From: Steromphala cineraria
Taxonomy: Eukaryota > Mollusca > Gastropoda > Trochida > Trochidae
Length of the DNA: 64,000 bases
Assembly: GCA_916613615.1 (NCBI GenBank)
Contig: OU744725.1
Span: 12,674,253 to 12,738,252 of the forward strand
Direction of reading: 5' to 3'
The stretch's first letter is position 1; each line of letters begins with the position of its first letter. The notes beneath the pieces were generated by a model, which was not told the origin of the DNA, did not search any database, and was given only the letters and a program-made list of their open reading frames with translations. Shown piece after piece: positions 44,864-56,443 of the stretch. The translations under genes and the position numbers were made by a program.

Positions 44864-46460
44864 TAGCAGCCCCGTCTAAGGACGGGGCTGCTATCAGTTT
44901 TTGTGAAGTTTCCATCGTCGCAGCCGCCGCCGCCGCCGCCGCACTCATACTACTAGCTATAACTTTTTTCCACTAAGCTTTCCAGAACTCTTGTTCATAC
45001 CTTATTACTCATACCTCGGGGGAACGATTTTGACACGTTCACTTTCAAGGTCAAAGGTCAAGGTCACGAGATATGTATTCACTCTAAGAATTCCTTGTAA
45101 ACGTGATAACTTGAAAAGTTTTTGTGCTATGAAGCTCTAACTTGGAATATATCATCCTTGGAAAAGTAAAAAAAATTGAAAAGGTTTTGGCTACAATCCG
45201 TCAAAGGTCAAGGTCACAGCAAGGTCATGACGTAAGCATGTTTTAGCGAAAATGCTTTATTTTAACTATGAACACTTTTAATCAATACATGATTGTTATA
45301 CTCAATAAAAAGTGTTCAATGATCGTGTGACCTTGAAGGTCAAAGGTCAAGGTCATGAGATATGAGTTATTACAAAATGCACTAAATTTGGGTATAACTT
45401 TATCCCATTTAGCTTTTCAGAACTCATGAACATGTCTTAATGTTAATACTTCCAGGGAATCATTATGACATGTTCACTTTCAAGTTCAAAGGTCAAGGTC
45501 ACGAGTTATAAAATCACCGCAAAATTCCTTGTAAACGCGATAACTTGAAAAGTTTTTGTGCTATGAAGCTCTAACTTGGTATATATCATCCTTGGAAAAG
45601 TAAAAGATTTTGAAAAGGTTTCGGCTACAATCCATCAAAGGTCAAGGTCACAGCAAGGTCATGACTTAAGCATGGTTTAGCGAAAATGCTTTATTTTAAC
45701 TATGATCACTTTTAATCAATACATGATTGTTATACTCAATAAAAAGTGTTCAATTATTGTGTGACCTTGAAGGTCAAAGGTCAAGGTCATGAGATATGAG
45801 TAATTGCAATACCTTGTAAACACAATAACTTGAAAAGTTTTTGTGCTATGAAGTTTAGATTTTGTATATATTATCTCTTGAGAAGTACAACATTTTCAAA
45901 AAGTTTTGGGTACGAACTGTCAAAGGTCAAGGTCACAGCAAGGTCATGACTTAAGCATGGTTTAGCGAAAATGCTTTATTTTAACTATGATCACTTTTAA
46001 TCAATACATGATTGTTATACTCAATAAAAAGTGTTCAATTATTGTGTGACCTTGAAGGTCAAAGGTCAAGGTCATGAGATATGAGTAATTGCAATACCTT
46101 GTAAACACAATAACTTGAAAAGTTTTTGTGCTATGAAGTTTAGATTTTGTATATATTATCTCTTGAGAAGTACAACATTTTCAAAAAGTTTTGGGTACGA
46201 ACTGTCGAAGGTCAAGGTCACAGCAAGGTCAACATATATGGAGAAAATGGATTAATTTATTTTTTAACACTTTATTTCATTACAATAATGTTATACTCAA
46301 TGAAATGTGTTCATTGATTGTGTGACCTTGAGTGTCAAAGGTCAAGGTCACGAGAAAATTCCCAATTTGGTGAGGCCTGTAAAAGGCGGAACAGGGTAAG
46401 GCGAACCCCAAGTTCCGGGGCTGCTCTGCTTTTGCGGTATCCCGCAAACGCTAATCTAGT
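44864..46460 (+). mobile_element. Helentron/pearl-like element nested in LINE
   Basis: The left end is a perfect hairpin, TAGCAGCCCCGTC-TAAG-GACGGGGCTGCTA (44864-44893). Its arm AGCAGCCCC recurs inverted as GGGGCTGCT at 46417-46425. Six bases on comes a right hairpin TTTGCGG-TATC-CCGCAAA (46431-46448), then CGCTAAT and CTAG (46456-46459) before a T, in keeping with a Helitron-type CTRR terminus. A GCC run (44927-44942) and AGGTCA-rich minisatellite units fill the middle. This repeats the architecture of 1477-2022 with unrelated sequence. Non-coding; it would depend on a Rep-helicase supplied in trans (family knowledge). Exact ends and clade are uncertain. Confidence 0.6.
44958..46380 (+). repeat. 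AGGTCA-rich minisatellite, units of 434/285/285 bp
   Basis: 'ttgaaaagtttttgtgctat' begins at 45111, 45545, 45830 and 46115, giving steps of 434, 285 and 285. The last two units are almost identical. Each unit has one or two blocks of the type AAGGTCAAAGGTCAAGGTCA and often 'gtgaccttgaaggtca'. AGGTCA-A-AGGTCA is a DR1 arrangement and TCAAGGTCA an extended half-site, as bound by animal nuclear receptors (HNF4/RXR/COUP and NR5A/ERR types). Whether any is bound is unknown. The long unit carries about 150 extra bases ('gggtataactttatcccatt'). Confidence 0.85.
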
Positions 46461-46814
46461 GTTTTATTAGAGATGCACTCGCTCTACGCTCAATGTTTTT
46501 ATCATCAAATTAACTTACAATGTAGTTTCAATGTTCTCTCTTATATAATTGTCTTGTTTTGTATATATGTTTTGTACGTGGGCCTTAGGCCTTTTACCGA
46601 AATAAAAGAATTGATTTAATTGAATTGATATTAATACAAACACAATAAACAAATCACAAGTATCGAGAAGAAAAAAAAAATATTTTGAAAACAGCCCGTT
46701 TCACTGATTTGAATTATTAAAATGTACATCTGTTATAAGTGATTCGATGTTGAAAACAAATACCACCTTCGTCATTAAATCATCGATGAAAGTGCCCCAT
46801 AGGACTGGTATTAT

Positions 46815-47075
46815 TATGTCATCACGGTGCATTATGATCTAAAACAGTTATCTGTAAACAAGACAAACTGTTATATATGTTATACGTGAGCAGAATACTC
46901 CCCGAGGGATATAACAAGTATGTCTGTACAATAACAACATGTCTATAGGATCATATGCATACCATATTTGCCCATATACAAGTAACATGTTGAGAAATGT
47001 TAGAAGACAGTTGTGTGGTGACTTGCAGTGGACAACATATTCAACTCTGCTTCTTGACGATATAATGGGTTTGTT
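46815..47075 (+). other. E2 module copy 2
   Basis: Twin of copy 4 in block B. It reads 'gcattatgatctaaaacagt', 'gcagaatactccccgaggga', 'tgtctgtacaataac', 'atgttgagaaatgttagaag' and 'acagttgtgtggtgact'. The open frame 46939-47205 crosses it but is not preserved at 56544-56700. Confidence 0.45.
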
Positions 47076-47459
47076 TCAATCTGAAATATTTTTGAAAAAG
47101 TATTTCCTTGAAAAAAATCATATGTCTGTTATTATAATACGGCTCGTGTATGGAGAGAATTATATTTGTGAAGTAACCCTGGACAACTGCCCCAATTCTG
47201 AATGAGGACAAACGTTATGTGCTATAACAGGGTTGTTTAATTAGTTTATATTGTTGAAGGCTTGATAAACCTTAAACAATTTGATGAGGTGTTTGACTCA
47301 GTCATGTAATGTTAGCATGTTGTTGCTACTAAGGATATTTTTCAAGATTAAGGATTATCTTTTTCAGAATAGATTTACAGATATGAAACTGATCAATTAG
47401 GAAGAATCGATACATTTTTATTGCTTTAAAGACATAAAACATTTATCAAAAGTTGATTC
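47076..47459. other. Junction between blocks A and B
   Basis: Unassigned AT-rich sequence at the duplication boundary. No element or homology that would explain the duplication was recognised. Confidence 0.35.
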
Positions 47460-47469
47460 TTGCATTGGA

Positions 47470-47545
47470 CGTACTCTCCTAGCAGATACATTGTAGGTAG
47501 ATTATTCATAATTAGACTCAAAATAGCTGATTGTTACGATATGCA
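47470..47545 (+). pseudogene. Truncated E1 module (twin of copy 5)
   Basis: 'attgtaggtagattattcat' and 'actcaaaatagctga' match the first part of copy 5 (31883-31925). The sequence then jumps to 'ttacgatatgcattgattta', the equivalent of 32270. The donor and the second half are deleted, so this E1 cannot work as the others might. Confidence 0.6.
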
Positions 47546-48567
47546 TTGATTTAGATTGTTGAACAGATGGACTGACTGAAGCAGGCTTGGCTCTATATAT
47601 TAAACATATTTCGTAATAGTTATCTGTTGGTTGCATAATGAAACAATTTCCCCTACAGAGCTTCCAAGAATTATCTAAACGTATATGAAATCGTTGTTTC
47701 GAAGTTTATGAAGACTGACAGATACAAATTCACCCCCCCCCTTTCCTACAAATAGTGCTGTACATAGTTCAACATCCTTCAAATACTAATCCCAATCTCA
47801 ATTCACCATAGTTAGGTATTAAATTTATTGAAAACGTTGACCAATCGTAGACATTGGAGACACTTACATCATATAGCAATGTTCCATATTACAACTTTTA
47901 TGTTATACTGACTTTGCCACCATACAAATTAAATGATAGCGGTTTTCATTATACAAACACACACAAAATATGTACGGCAGTATCCATTAAGAAATCATAA
48001 AACACAAATGCATTCATTAGTAAATCATACATTTATGTACATGCCATTATTTGATATGACAAAACTGCTTTGAGTGCGTTGGTTTGTTGCCTTTTTGTTA
48101 TAAAACGTTTTTATTATTTCACGAATCTGACAAATTCAGGTTCAGATGAAGATCAAGACCATTTCTTTAAAAATTAAGGCAATACTTTGATTGGCGTGCC
48201 CGGTCTTAATTAAATAATTACATTGCATCCTCAGAAAAACAATTGCGGTGCAATGTTATCTAAAAACAATGATGATAATGAAATAATCTTGATAGAAAGA
48301 TTAATTACAAAAATCCACTGTTCATCCATATTTCAATATATTTTGCACTTATTGCCTTATAATGTCTGATTCAACTCAATGCCATAAATTCATTTTGTGG
48401 CTATTTATGATCACGTTCTGGATCCTGTCCACAAAATCGCAAAACATGATTAGTTATTTTGTTATTCCTACAATACAAAAGAAAAGCTTTGGATTAAGAA
48501 ATAAAGTTAGCTCTACCGCAATGTGTTTTGTAATAAAGTATAGTTTGCCCTGAACTATTATAGTTAA
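47546..48567. other. Duplicated non-coding stretch (block B)
   Basis: Matches 32280-32385, 33580-33710 and 34624-35340 in turn, joined by deletions. The + frame 48362-48553 starts like the block-A sequence at 35211 but the latter diverges, so no gene is called. Confidence 0.5.
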
Positions 48568-48928
48568 AGCACGAGGACAGTTATAAGGGGGAATACACAT
48601 GTAAGGTGATGACAGGAAAATGAAAATAAATGGTTCCAATTAAAGGACAATGTATTTAAACTGAATGAAGCAGTAATAAATCAAATACATAATGTTAAGT
48701 TTAGCCATGCGATTCCTTTTCTTACACAAAATGAATAAAAGGAGTACACAGAAAAAATGGCCACCAATGGACTTCACGTGGATCTTTATAATTTCTTCTC
48801 TTATTGTGAATGATTGGTTTGTGAAATGAGATTTTTGACACTATCAAAATGATACTAACATTAACGTAAAATTATCAGTGAAAAAAAATAAAAATGTAAA
48901 ATTTTCAAAAAACGTGCTACTGTCCCTT
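48568..48928 (+). mobile_element. TTAA-target MITE (copy 7 of 7)
   Basis: TTAA lies at 48564-48567 and 48929-48932. The right end AAAAAACGTGCTACTGTCCCT is well kept. The left end reads AGCACG directly after TTAA, so about nine bases of the terminus are deleted. The interior is standard ('tggccaccaatggacttcac'). Confidence 0.8.
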
Positions 48929-48932
48929 TTAA

Positions 48933-50361
48933 GTTGCAGAAACCCTTCCTCAAAATGTGGAAGTTGGATTGCTTTAATGTTTACGCCTTTAAGAATCACT
49001 TTGATGTTTTCTGATAGTTAATGGTAATCGTTGTAATTCTGGTAATGTTGAAACATGAAAGCACCTACATGTGTAGCTCATTAGATGTCACACTTATATC
49101 TTCTTCCATTATCACACGGATTTCATAATTTGCAGTCTTGATGAAGGAGCTTCTGGTTTCAATGACGATTCAGCCACCGTATGATCTATTGAAAGTCATT
49201 CGGAAAAGTTATTGTGTAAAGAGTTCAGCAAAATAAGCAAACATTTAAAGTAGTGCACACGAATGAAGGAACTGGTAGATTTGGTCAGAACGACTAAGAG
49301 ATATATCTTATTGAATGGACATATCCTGTTTTTTATTGTACCAATTATTAAAATATCCTAATTTTTCATTAGTCATTACTGTTAAATGGTAGAAGTAATC
49401 TTATCATATGGTTTTGGTTTATCATATATGATATATCTGAACGGCATTTTGAATGTAACTTGTAGATATGTTGATAATATATCAATTGATTTTCGATGAT
49501 TTTCCTTTTTCTTTTATGTTCAAAAACATTTTATAACATATTGAGCTAAATTATAACGTAAATGAACATACAAATGTCATTGTTTTTGTCCATAAGAACA
49601 TGGTTATCTAGCTGTTTTATCTGTCATCACATATTCAAAACATTTATCAGTCTTAATATAGCAAATTCTTTGAATTTGAAAAGTTCAATATGGAACTAGA
49701 TTGATAAACAAACAAATACTTATGATGATAAACAACTTTAATAATTTGAAGCCCATTTAATTTTAATAAAGCTTATCTCAATTTTGAAATAAATTAGTCT
49801 AGAATGAAAATCTACACTGAAGTAGGCTGTGAATGCCAGAATGAAATAGAAATACGCTTTGTCTATAAACATGTAAATTTCGCTTTGATACCATAGTTTT
49901 TTTGTGACATTTGTGGTTTTTAAGGTGGAGTAAGAAATTCTTTTTTAAATTACATACATGTATGCGCTTCGTTTTTGGGACAGTATATGTTATATAATAA
50001 TATTTTCACTTTATATTTTCATTTTAAAAACATCCTAATCCTTGTTGAGCTAAATCATAACTTAAATGAAGATACAAATGTCATTAGAAGGCTGTGAATA
50101 CCAGAATGAAATAGAAAAGGTCGAAAATATACAATGAGAATGTAACATTATTTTCTATATATAGATTTATTTATAAACCAGTAAATCTTTTATAATCTTT
50201 TTTCATAAACATCATTAAACTAATGTTATGTTAACAATTCGAAGATCTGCAAGCATAAGCAATATTGGCTTGTTGTTAAATCGGATTTGTTTCATTAATA
50301 AAACAATGCACAAATAGCATGCCCAAGGATCTTCCTGATCAAATTCGGGTTGCAGGATATG
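48933..50361. other. Duplicated non-coding stretch with internal duplication
   Basis: Collinear with 36047-37046. Around 49550-50110 a segment with 'gaggctgtgaatgccagaat'-type sequence ('aggctgtgaatgccagaatg' and 'aggctgtgaataccagaatg') occurs twice, explaining the extra length in B. No gene recognised. Confidence 0.5.
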
Positions 50362-50640
50362 ATTTCAAATCACTCATGACTACGTGATTATCTTGACAAG
50401 GACCTATAGAAGGATCGTTCTCTTGATAGAGAGGCGTGGAGGCATAATTGGACACAGAGTAACTGATCGTTAGGTAAATGCCTGGCACTGTACAAAACTC
50501 GTCAGAGACGCTACAAGAGACATTAGTGTCTTCCTTTCTAGTCGTTGTAGTCTGAAAGCTTTGAGAAAAGGATTATCGACTGTTCCAGTGTATTTTGGAA
50601 ATCCTAGGATACCTTGGCCTTTGTCTGTTGAACGGAAAAG
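50362..50640 (+). other. E1 module copy 8 (exon-like, ends at donor)
   Basis: Twin of copy 6, ending GGAAAAG|GTAGATAC at 50640/50641. Compared with copy 6 the acceptor-like position reads TTTCTAGTC in place of TTGCAAGTC, and the region reads 'ctttgtctgttgaacggaaa', which brings a stop into the frame that is open in copy 6. The donor is unchanged. Confidence 0.55.
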
Positions 50641-51940
50641 GTAGATACTTTTTAGCAACAGAATTAATCAAATATGATAACAACACTTTGTTCATAAAAT
50701 ATGTCCAGATCTATTTTCTCGTCTGCAAGAAGGTAGTGTCTTGCATCAAAAAAATTGTATGAAGATATTGTTATGTTACTCGTTTTTTTTCATCATGTTA
50801 TGTCTGTACTGTACAGAATACTAGTAATTTACAAATTTATTCGTTAAAGTAATTATGTAAGAGTTGTATATCTTCTTATCATGAAAAGTACATAATATGT
50901 TCATAATACTTACGTATGGTAGTGCATATTAATTTGTACTCTTTTTTATGTTTCTCTTTGTTGTTTGTTTTGGGCATCCGTCAGTGTCATTTCGTAATAA
51001 GAAAGGATAAATCAAATATTCGTCAAAACCTGTGCTGATTTCTGACAATGGATACGTACAGATACATTCTTGAAGTCCTAGTTATATCTTCGATTAAATC
51101 AACATATTGTTCTTCAAATTAACGTTAATACACTTCAAAACTCTGTAACCACCAATCACGTGATAGCTGTCATTTGAAATAAATCAAAGTAGTTCAGCTA
51201 TCTGCTCGGGCTCATGATATTTACTTCATGTCATTAACGATGACTCTTCAGTTGGCCATGACCCCGTAACCTTTTAGAAAAAGACTTAATGATATGTTAA
51301 GACGTTCCTGCTTGATCTCCTGTTCACATCACCATCACTTATCCATTCGAGTTACTTTGGAATGAACAAAAGCTGTTAAATGAATTAAAAGAATATCCTG
51401 CCAACGAATGACTACTAAACTCGTGATTAGAATTAATAAGTTTATGTTGACAAGAATCTATTATGCATGAAGGTTCTTTGATTGCATGGCTGTTTTAAAT
51501 GACTTTAGAATAATCAAAACCTAAACATCTTTCTACAATGTTAGTGAATAAAATTATTTATCTGAACAATTATATGTAAGTACATGCATATTCAACAAAC
51601 ATGACAGAACATTGTTAGCTATCATGATATTCCATCACACGTATCCTCACAGCAGTTTGCTTGCGGGTTCTGATGCTCATGGGTTCATACTCATTATTGG
51701 TCCAAACAGAAAAACTCAATAACTTGACAAACTTTTCTCACAATACAAGACATAAGTTGCGAACAATAGTTGTGGCATTTCGAAGAAAGGGAAATGGAGT
51801 CAAAATTCAAAATGTTTCTTCTTCATAAATTGAAACATTTTCGAAATGTTAGTTAATATTACTTAATATCGTTTAATGTGATGAATACCGTACCTCTTTA
51901 ACCAATCATATTTCGAAAGAAATTGTAAGTCAATAATATA
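50641..51940. other. Interval E1 to E2 (unit 8), first part
   Basis: Collinear with 37325-38700. No exon or repeat end recognised. Confidence 0.45.
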
Positions 51941-52093
51941 CACTTAATTACTCATGGTGAGGTCATTATGTGAAATACAAGGACTCGAGACCTGACCAAG
52001 GCCGCAGGCCGAGGTCAGGTCAGACCGCCGAGGTAGTCAGGTTCGAGATTCCTTGTATTTCACATAATGACCTCACCATGAGTAATTAAGTGT
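51940..52093. repeat. 154-bp palindrome with nested hairpin
   Basis: The outer arms start ACACTTAATTACTCATGGTG (51940) and end CACCATGAGTAATTAAGTGT (52093), with about 45 nt pairing almost perfectly. The centre holds its own hairpin GACCTGACC-aa-GGCC-gca-GGCC-ga-GGTCAGGTC. This is strongly GC-rich compared with its surroundings. Confidence 0.9.
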
Positions 52094-52356
52094 TTTATTA
52101 TACCGAAATTCCTTTTTCTTAGATTTGTTTAGATAAGAGAAGATAATGTTATTTGCATGAGTTGTATGTGTAACGTCAAAACGAAGCGTCATGTGACAGA
52201 CGCAATCACGTGACAAATCACGTGACGAGTCAATATCTCAGGTCAGTGTCACACATTTCTGTCACAAACAGCCGGGGTCAGTGTACAGATATGTGTTTCA
52301 ATCACGTGATGTCAACTGACCAATGATATTCTTACAAATTTAATAGAGGTATAATA
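51941..52356 (-). mobile_element. Composite insertion: terminal palindrome plus TIR body
   Basis: Absent from the equivalent site near 38700 ('atgtaagttaatatgtaatt'), hence a 415-bp insertion in block B only. A 154-bp palindrome (51940-52093) is followed directly by a body with inverted ends TTTTATTATACC (52094-52105) and GGTATAATAA (about 52349-52358). Subterminal 'caactgaccaatgatatt' and several CACGTGA motifs recall the element at 6067-6727. The order palindrome-body is the mirror image of that one, so it lies in the opposite orientation. Non-coding. The class is undetermined. Confidence 0.6.
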
Positions 52357-53220
52357 AGTAATTTTAAGAGTTATATGTACCCCAGCGTTGCATAAACCAC
52401 TACCGAATGTTCCTGTAGCGCCATGAGTATCATATTCATGTGTGTGATAGGAAAAGAACTTTTCTCAAAACAGCCATAGCTTTTTGTAAAATGGTGATGA
52501 AATGATTAATGTTAAATGTTATTTGCTCTAAGGTCTCTGCAAAACGAAGGCCATAAAGCACAAGGCTTTAACGTATATGTGAAAATGTGTTTCTTATTTC
52601 ATAATGTTCTTAATTCATTAGATATGTTAGCAGATTTACGTAGGCTTTGGTTTTAAAACACGTTTCCTTCAATCGTTATAAAAATGCATAATGCTATAGC
52701 AGCTATCGCCTGTCAGTAAATGCGAAAATGTGATGTATAATGGTATGGAGCATCCAACCATTTGCAGCACTACATTGGGAAGTCATATATGCTTTAATTG
52801 TAAAAAAGGTTTTGCTTACAGATTGCCATAAGAAACCGGTGTACAGATGTATTCAATCTCGAATCATTCATCATGAAATAATGACCTGGACATGTTTTCT
52901 GAAATGATGAACTAAAAACTAAATTAATCAACTGTTAGAAAGTCATATAGTTCTTCACTGAGGGATCTATATCGAATATTCAGTTTCATTCAAGGTCGGA
53001 AATTACAGCAATGAGATAAACATATAGTATTCGTTAAGGACTATAAAATTATAACTGTCATCAAATTATATCATACAATCATTTTTAGTATTATTCATAA
53101 TTAAGTTCATATGTATTTATTGAATATAACAAGCACACACATGTACACAGAACAGCTGTCTGGTTTATATCCTTGTCATCAAATGTTGTACCAGAGGAAA
53201 ATCCAATAAGACTTTTACCA
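52357..53220. other. Interval E1 to E2 (unit 8), second part
   Basis: Collinear with 38710-39564. No feature recognised. Confidence 0.45.
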
Positions 53221-53480
53221 TAAGGTTCTTTATAATGATCTATAACAGTAATCTGTAGGAATGACACAATTATATATATGAGACCATAATACTCGCCTTG
53301 GGATATAGACGTATATCTGTAGAATAACCACATGTCCATATGTCTGGAAGAGGCATATCATCTTGCCTAGCTATAAACATATGAAGCAACGTTCCTGAAA
53401 GACTGTTTAGTTGTCCTACAAGTGTGCTGTGGAGATCTATTGCATGTGGACAGCAAGGATATGCTTTTAAAGGTTGGTCT
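53221..53480 (+). other. E2 module copy 3
   Basis: Twin of copy 1, with 'ttctttataatgatctataa', 'actcgccttgggatatagac' and 'taaaggttggtctc'. The minus-strand frame 53091-53339 crosses it but differs in length and sequence from the one at 39530-39793. Confidence 0.45.
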
Positions 53481-56443
53481 CAGGTTTGATGTTGTCTTCC
53501 TTTCCTTATTGCACTTGATTCGTGAATGATATAATCTGTAGTGTTTGCCATAAAGGCGTTAATGTAATATATTTCTCGTTTCATGTTTGTTATTGTATAG
53601 CTAGATTTAATGTCTTCTACTTCAAATGCAAAAAAGCATTTGACTCTGAGTGAGGAAAATGACATAACAAAGTTCACTTTTGGTCGTTTTGTGTTATTCA
53701 TACAATGAATTTTTATTTTTTTCATTCTTATGATACTGTTATCAAACGTGTGTTTTACTTGCCAATCTGGATAATTTGGTTTACAAATATGATTTAAATA
53801 ATGTGTAATAATCAGTGAGAGAGTAACATTACCGAGTGGCTTTATCAGTTTGATAGATGAACTGGTAACGAGTTGAGTTGATTTATCCTTACAAAATAAG
53901 ATTTATTTTCTGAAAATTTCCTTTCAACAATCCTTCCGTTTTTGTATTGGAAGTTACTTTTAATATATGCTTTAAACCAAATGACATGCGATTTACACTT
54001 TTGATTATTTTTCATAAGTCAAATAGCAAAGTTTATAGTTGTCAAATATAAAGTACTATTCTATTTCATGGTGAACTTTAAGATATTAATTTGCCCTGTT
54101 GGTCAATATCTATATATCTCATTTCTTTTGTTCTCAGTTACCAGCGGAGTCTTGAATTAGTATTTGATAGCATTTGTCTATTTCACTTTTCAATTTATTC
54201 TAATTTAGCTCGATACTTTTGTTACAATGTCGTTAATTGGAACTTACCACTTACTAATTTACCACTGCCATGAGCTATTGGCTCAATTTATACCATACAA
54301 GTTGGAAGTAAGCATGTTAAGTTATAACAAAAAATCCGGAAAACATTATAATAAGAAGTAAGATGAGACAATATTGTGTGAAATGATAACATGCTTGAGG
54401 AAAATGTTAAATCTAAGCAAATAATAGCTACAATATTCATTTTATAGCATCTGATAATCCAATAAAGATACATGTATTATCATTACATGTTTCATGACTA
54501 AATTATTCATGCAAAGATTAAAGGTTTGCTGTTCGATTGTTTTATTATAGATACATCGTTTACATCGATCCATATTTTTTCACGTATTACAATTTCTATA
54601 AGTTAATGAAATGACAGCATTTCATATTGCGCCATGTTCTGTCACATGTCCACGAAATTCACACGTTACAATACATTGAAAATTTAACAGCTCTAACATA
54701 CCTGTTCAACTGTTGCAATTCTTGTTGATGAGACAGATTTCCTTTTCGAACATTCTACTCTTCAAAAGAAGCAATACTTAGTACGAAAATATGCTTGAAC
54801 TAAGCTTGTGTAGTTATATGCTATCTATTTTACCATTAGTAGTTATGTGAGTAATTAGGAAAGTGCATTCAAAGCTGAAATACTTGCCTCGTTCTCTTCA
54901 TATTCTTTTATCTGGAGTAAGTTTGTTTGTCAGAAATATTTCTACAGAAAAACAAGAAGCTGTTCGTTGAAGTGCATAGCTTCGAGCGGAGAACTTACTT
55001 GGAAGAAGTAAACTTTTGTAGTGGAACTACTTGTAAAGCTCAGATTATGAACAACACAATTTTATCATATGTTATCTTGTCTTCAATTATATTTTTTCTG
55101 ACAGATTGACTAATATTATCCAAAAGACCTTGATCATCTAAGTTGTTAGGTTTTGGGTGAAACTTAGAGTAACCTAAGATAAATGCGTTTGGATTTCTCC
55201 ATCATTAAGGGTACATTCATAATTGTCCCATGTGTACTATTTTATGTAAAAAACTATTAATAGGAATATAATGTAAAAGTCAGTATGATGAATGTTATAA
55301 ATAATGTTATATCGATTAAACAATGGAGTAGGGAAATGAATGGCACAATCACGTGTTCAGTTAACTTTCTCTTTCGCCATCCTGTGATATAACACTCATT
55401 AAATTGGAGCATTAATATATAGAACTAGAATATTTTTATACTCGCATACACAAACCTAACAGAGCATATATGGTATTAAAACTTGTTTGAAGAAGATTTG
55501 GAGTTGACTTGTTTCATATTCTTGACTAAATCAGTAAATATTGATTTAGATTTTAACAATGACGACATAGCCTAAGCTAGCTTTGAATGATACCTTATAT
55601 AGCATTATATGCCATTGTCTGTTAAAAATATACATATGGATATAGATACTGGAAATATGTTTCTTAACGAAACGGAGAATGCATGAGCTAGAGTGGATTC
55701 CGGGATAGTGAAAGGGTAGTTGATTCTTAAAAATAATCCACTGGTAACAGAATAGTGTGACGTCCTCACCATGGATAAACTCGTTATTATATTGTACAAC
55801 ATTGTAGCTTTCATCACTCAGTATTAATAAATGCTGTATAGTTGAATAGAGCTCAGCACAAGATGTAATACAATAATTCATGCCTGAAATCATGTACTGA
55901 AGTCGCTGACAAATGCGCATTGGAAGCCAATCAATAACAAACTATGGATTGAAACCCTTTATGATACAAAAACCTTATCCGAATTAATGACCTCAACTCT
56001 CGATAGGACACACTGCCTTAATGGAAAATAAATGAATCAAATGTTGCATAGCCATTTAGTTCACATCGGCGAGCACTCACCAGGGAAAGTTGATATTCAA
56101 TCATGTTCTTCCCTATTATGCTTCGAGTCAGAATGTCTGGATTTGTTATTACAGAAATGTGATCCCCATGTATAAAATATAGTTTTTTCAAGAGATATTG
56201 AATTAAGAAAAGAATTGTGATATTACCTGTAATATCTCATTGTTAGAATTATATTAATACAAAAAAAATCAAAAAAATCACAAGTAATGAGAATAAAAAT
56301 AATTTGAAAATACACAGAGTCCGTTTCACTGATTTGGATTATTAAAAAAATATGTACATCTGTTATAACTGATTCGATTTTGAAAAAAAATACCACCTTC
56401 GTCAATAAATCATCGATACAAATAGCCCATGGAACTGGTATTA
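53481..56443. other. Duplicated non-coding stretch (block B)
   Basis: Collinear with 39831-41990 and then, after a deletion at about 55530-55560, with 43640-44325 and 46630-46815. Near 56250 it shows the empty site of the LINE. The minus-strand frame 55546-55920 has no counterpart of that length in block A. Confidence 0.5.

Larger units (their letters stand above)
44328..46630 (+). mobile_element. LINE 3' end inserted only in block A
   Basis: Block B reads straight through the site ('gttagaattatattaatac' at 56240), while block A has about 2.3 kb between 'gaattatat' and 'attaatac'. The insertion starts with LINE coding sequence and ends 'gtacgtgggccttaggcctt' / 'ttaccgaaataaa' plus a GAATTGATTTAATTGAATTG tail, the simple-repeat tail usual for CR1/Jockey-type LINEs rather than poly(A). 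It is 5'-truncated. A second element is nested inside (44864-46460). Confidence 0.75.
31820..47240 (+). repeat. Block A of large duplication (three units)
   Basis: Long collinear stretches of this block recur at 47460-56700 with high similarity. Matched landmarks include 32264-32385 with 47535-47640, 33580-33710 with 47640-47790, 34624-35340 with 47795-48480, 36030-41990 with 48920-55530 and 43640-47100 with 55570-56700. It contains E1 copies 5, 6 and 7 and E2 copies 1 and 2, with E1 copies spaced about 5.25 kb apart. Differences from block B are discrete insertions and deletions, listed separately. No protein frame survives the comparison. Confidence 0.85.

Noticed and set aside
45830..46380. 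Two nearly identical 285-bp units as an assembly error
   Set aside because: Minisatellite expansion inside this element type is normal. The last unit diverges at its end, so it is not a simple duplication artefact, though read support would settle it.
55546..55920. 124-codon minus-strand frame in block B
   Set aside because: The equivalent block A sequence (43640-43990) breaks it into shorter, shifted frames. No domain is recognised.
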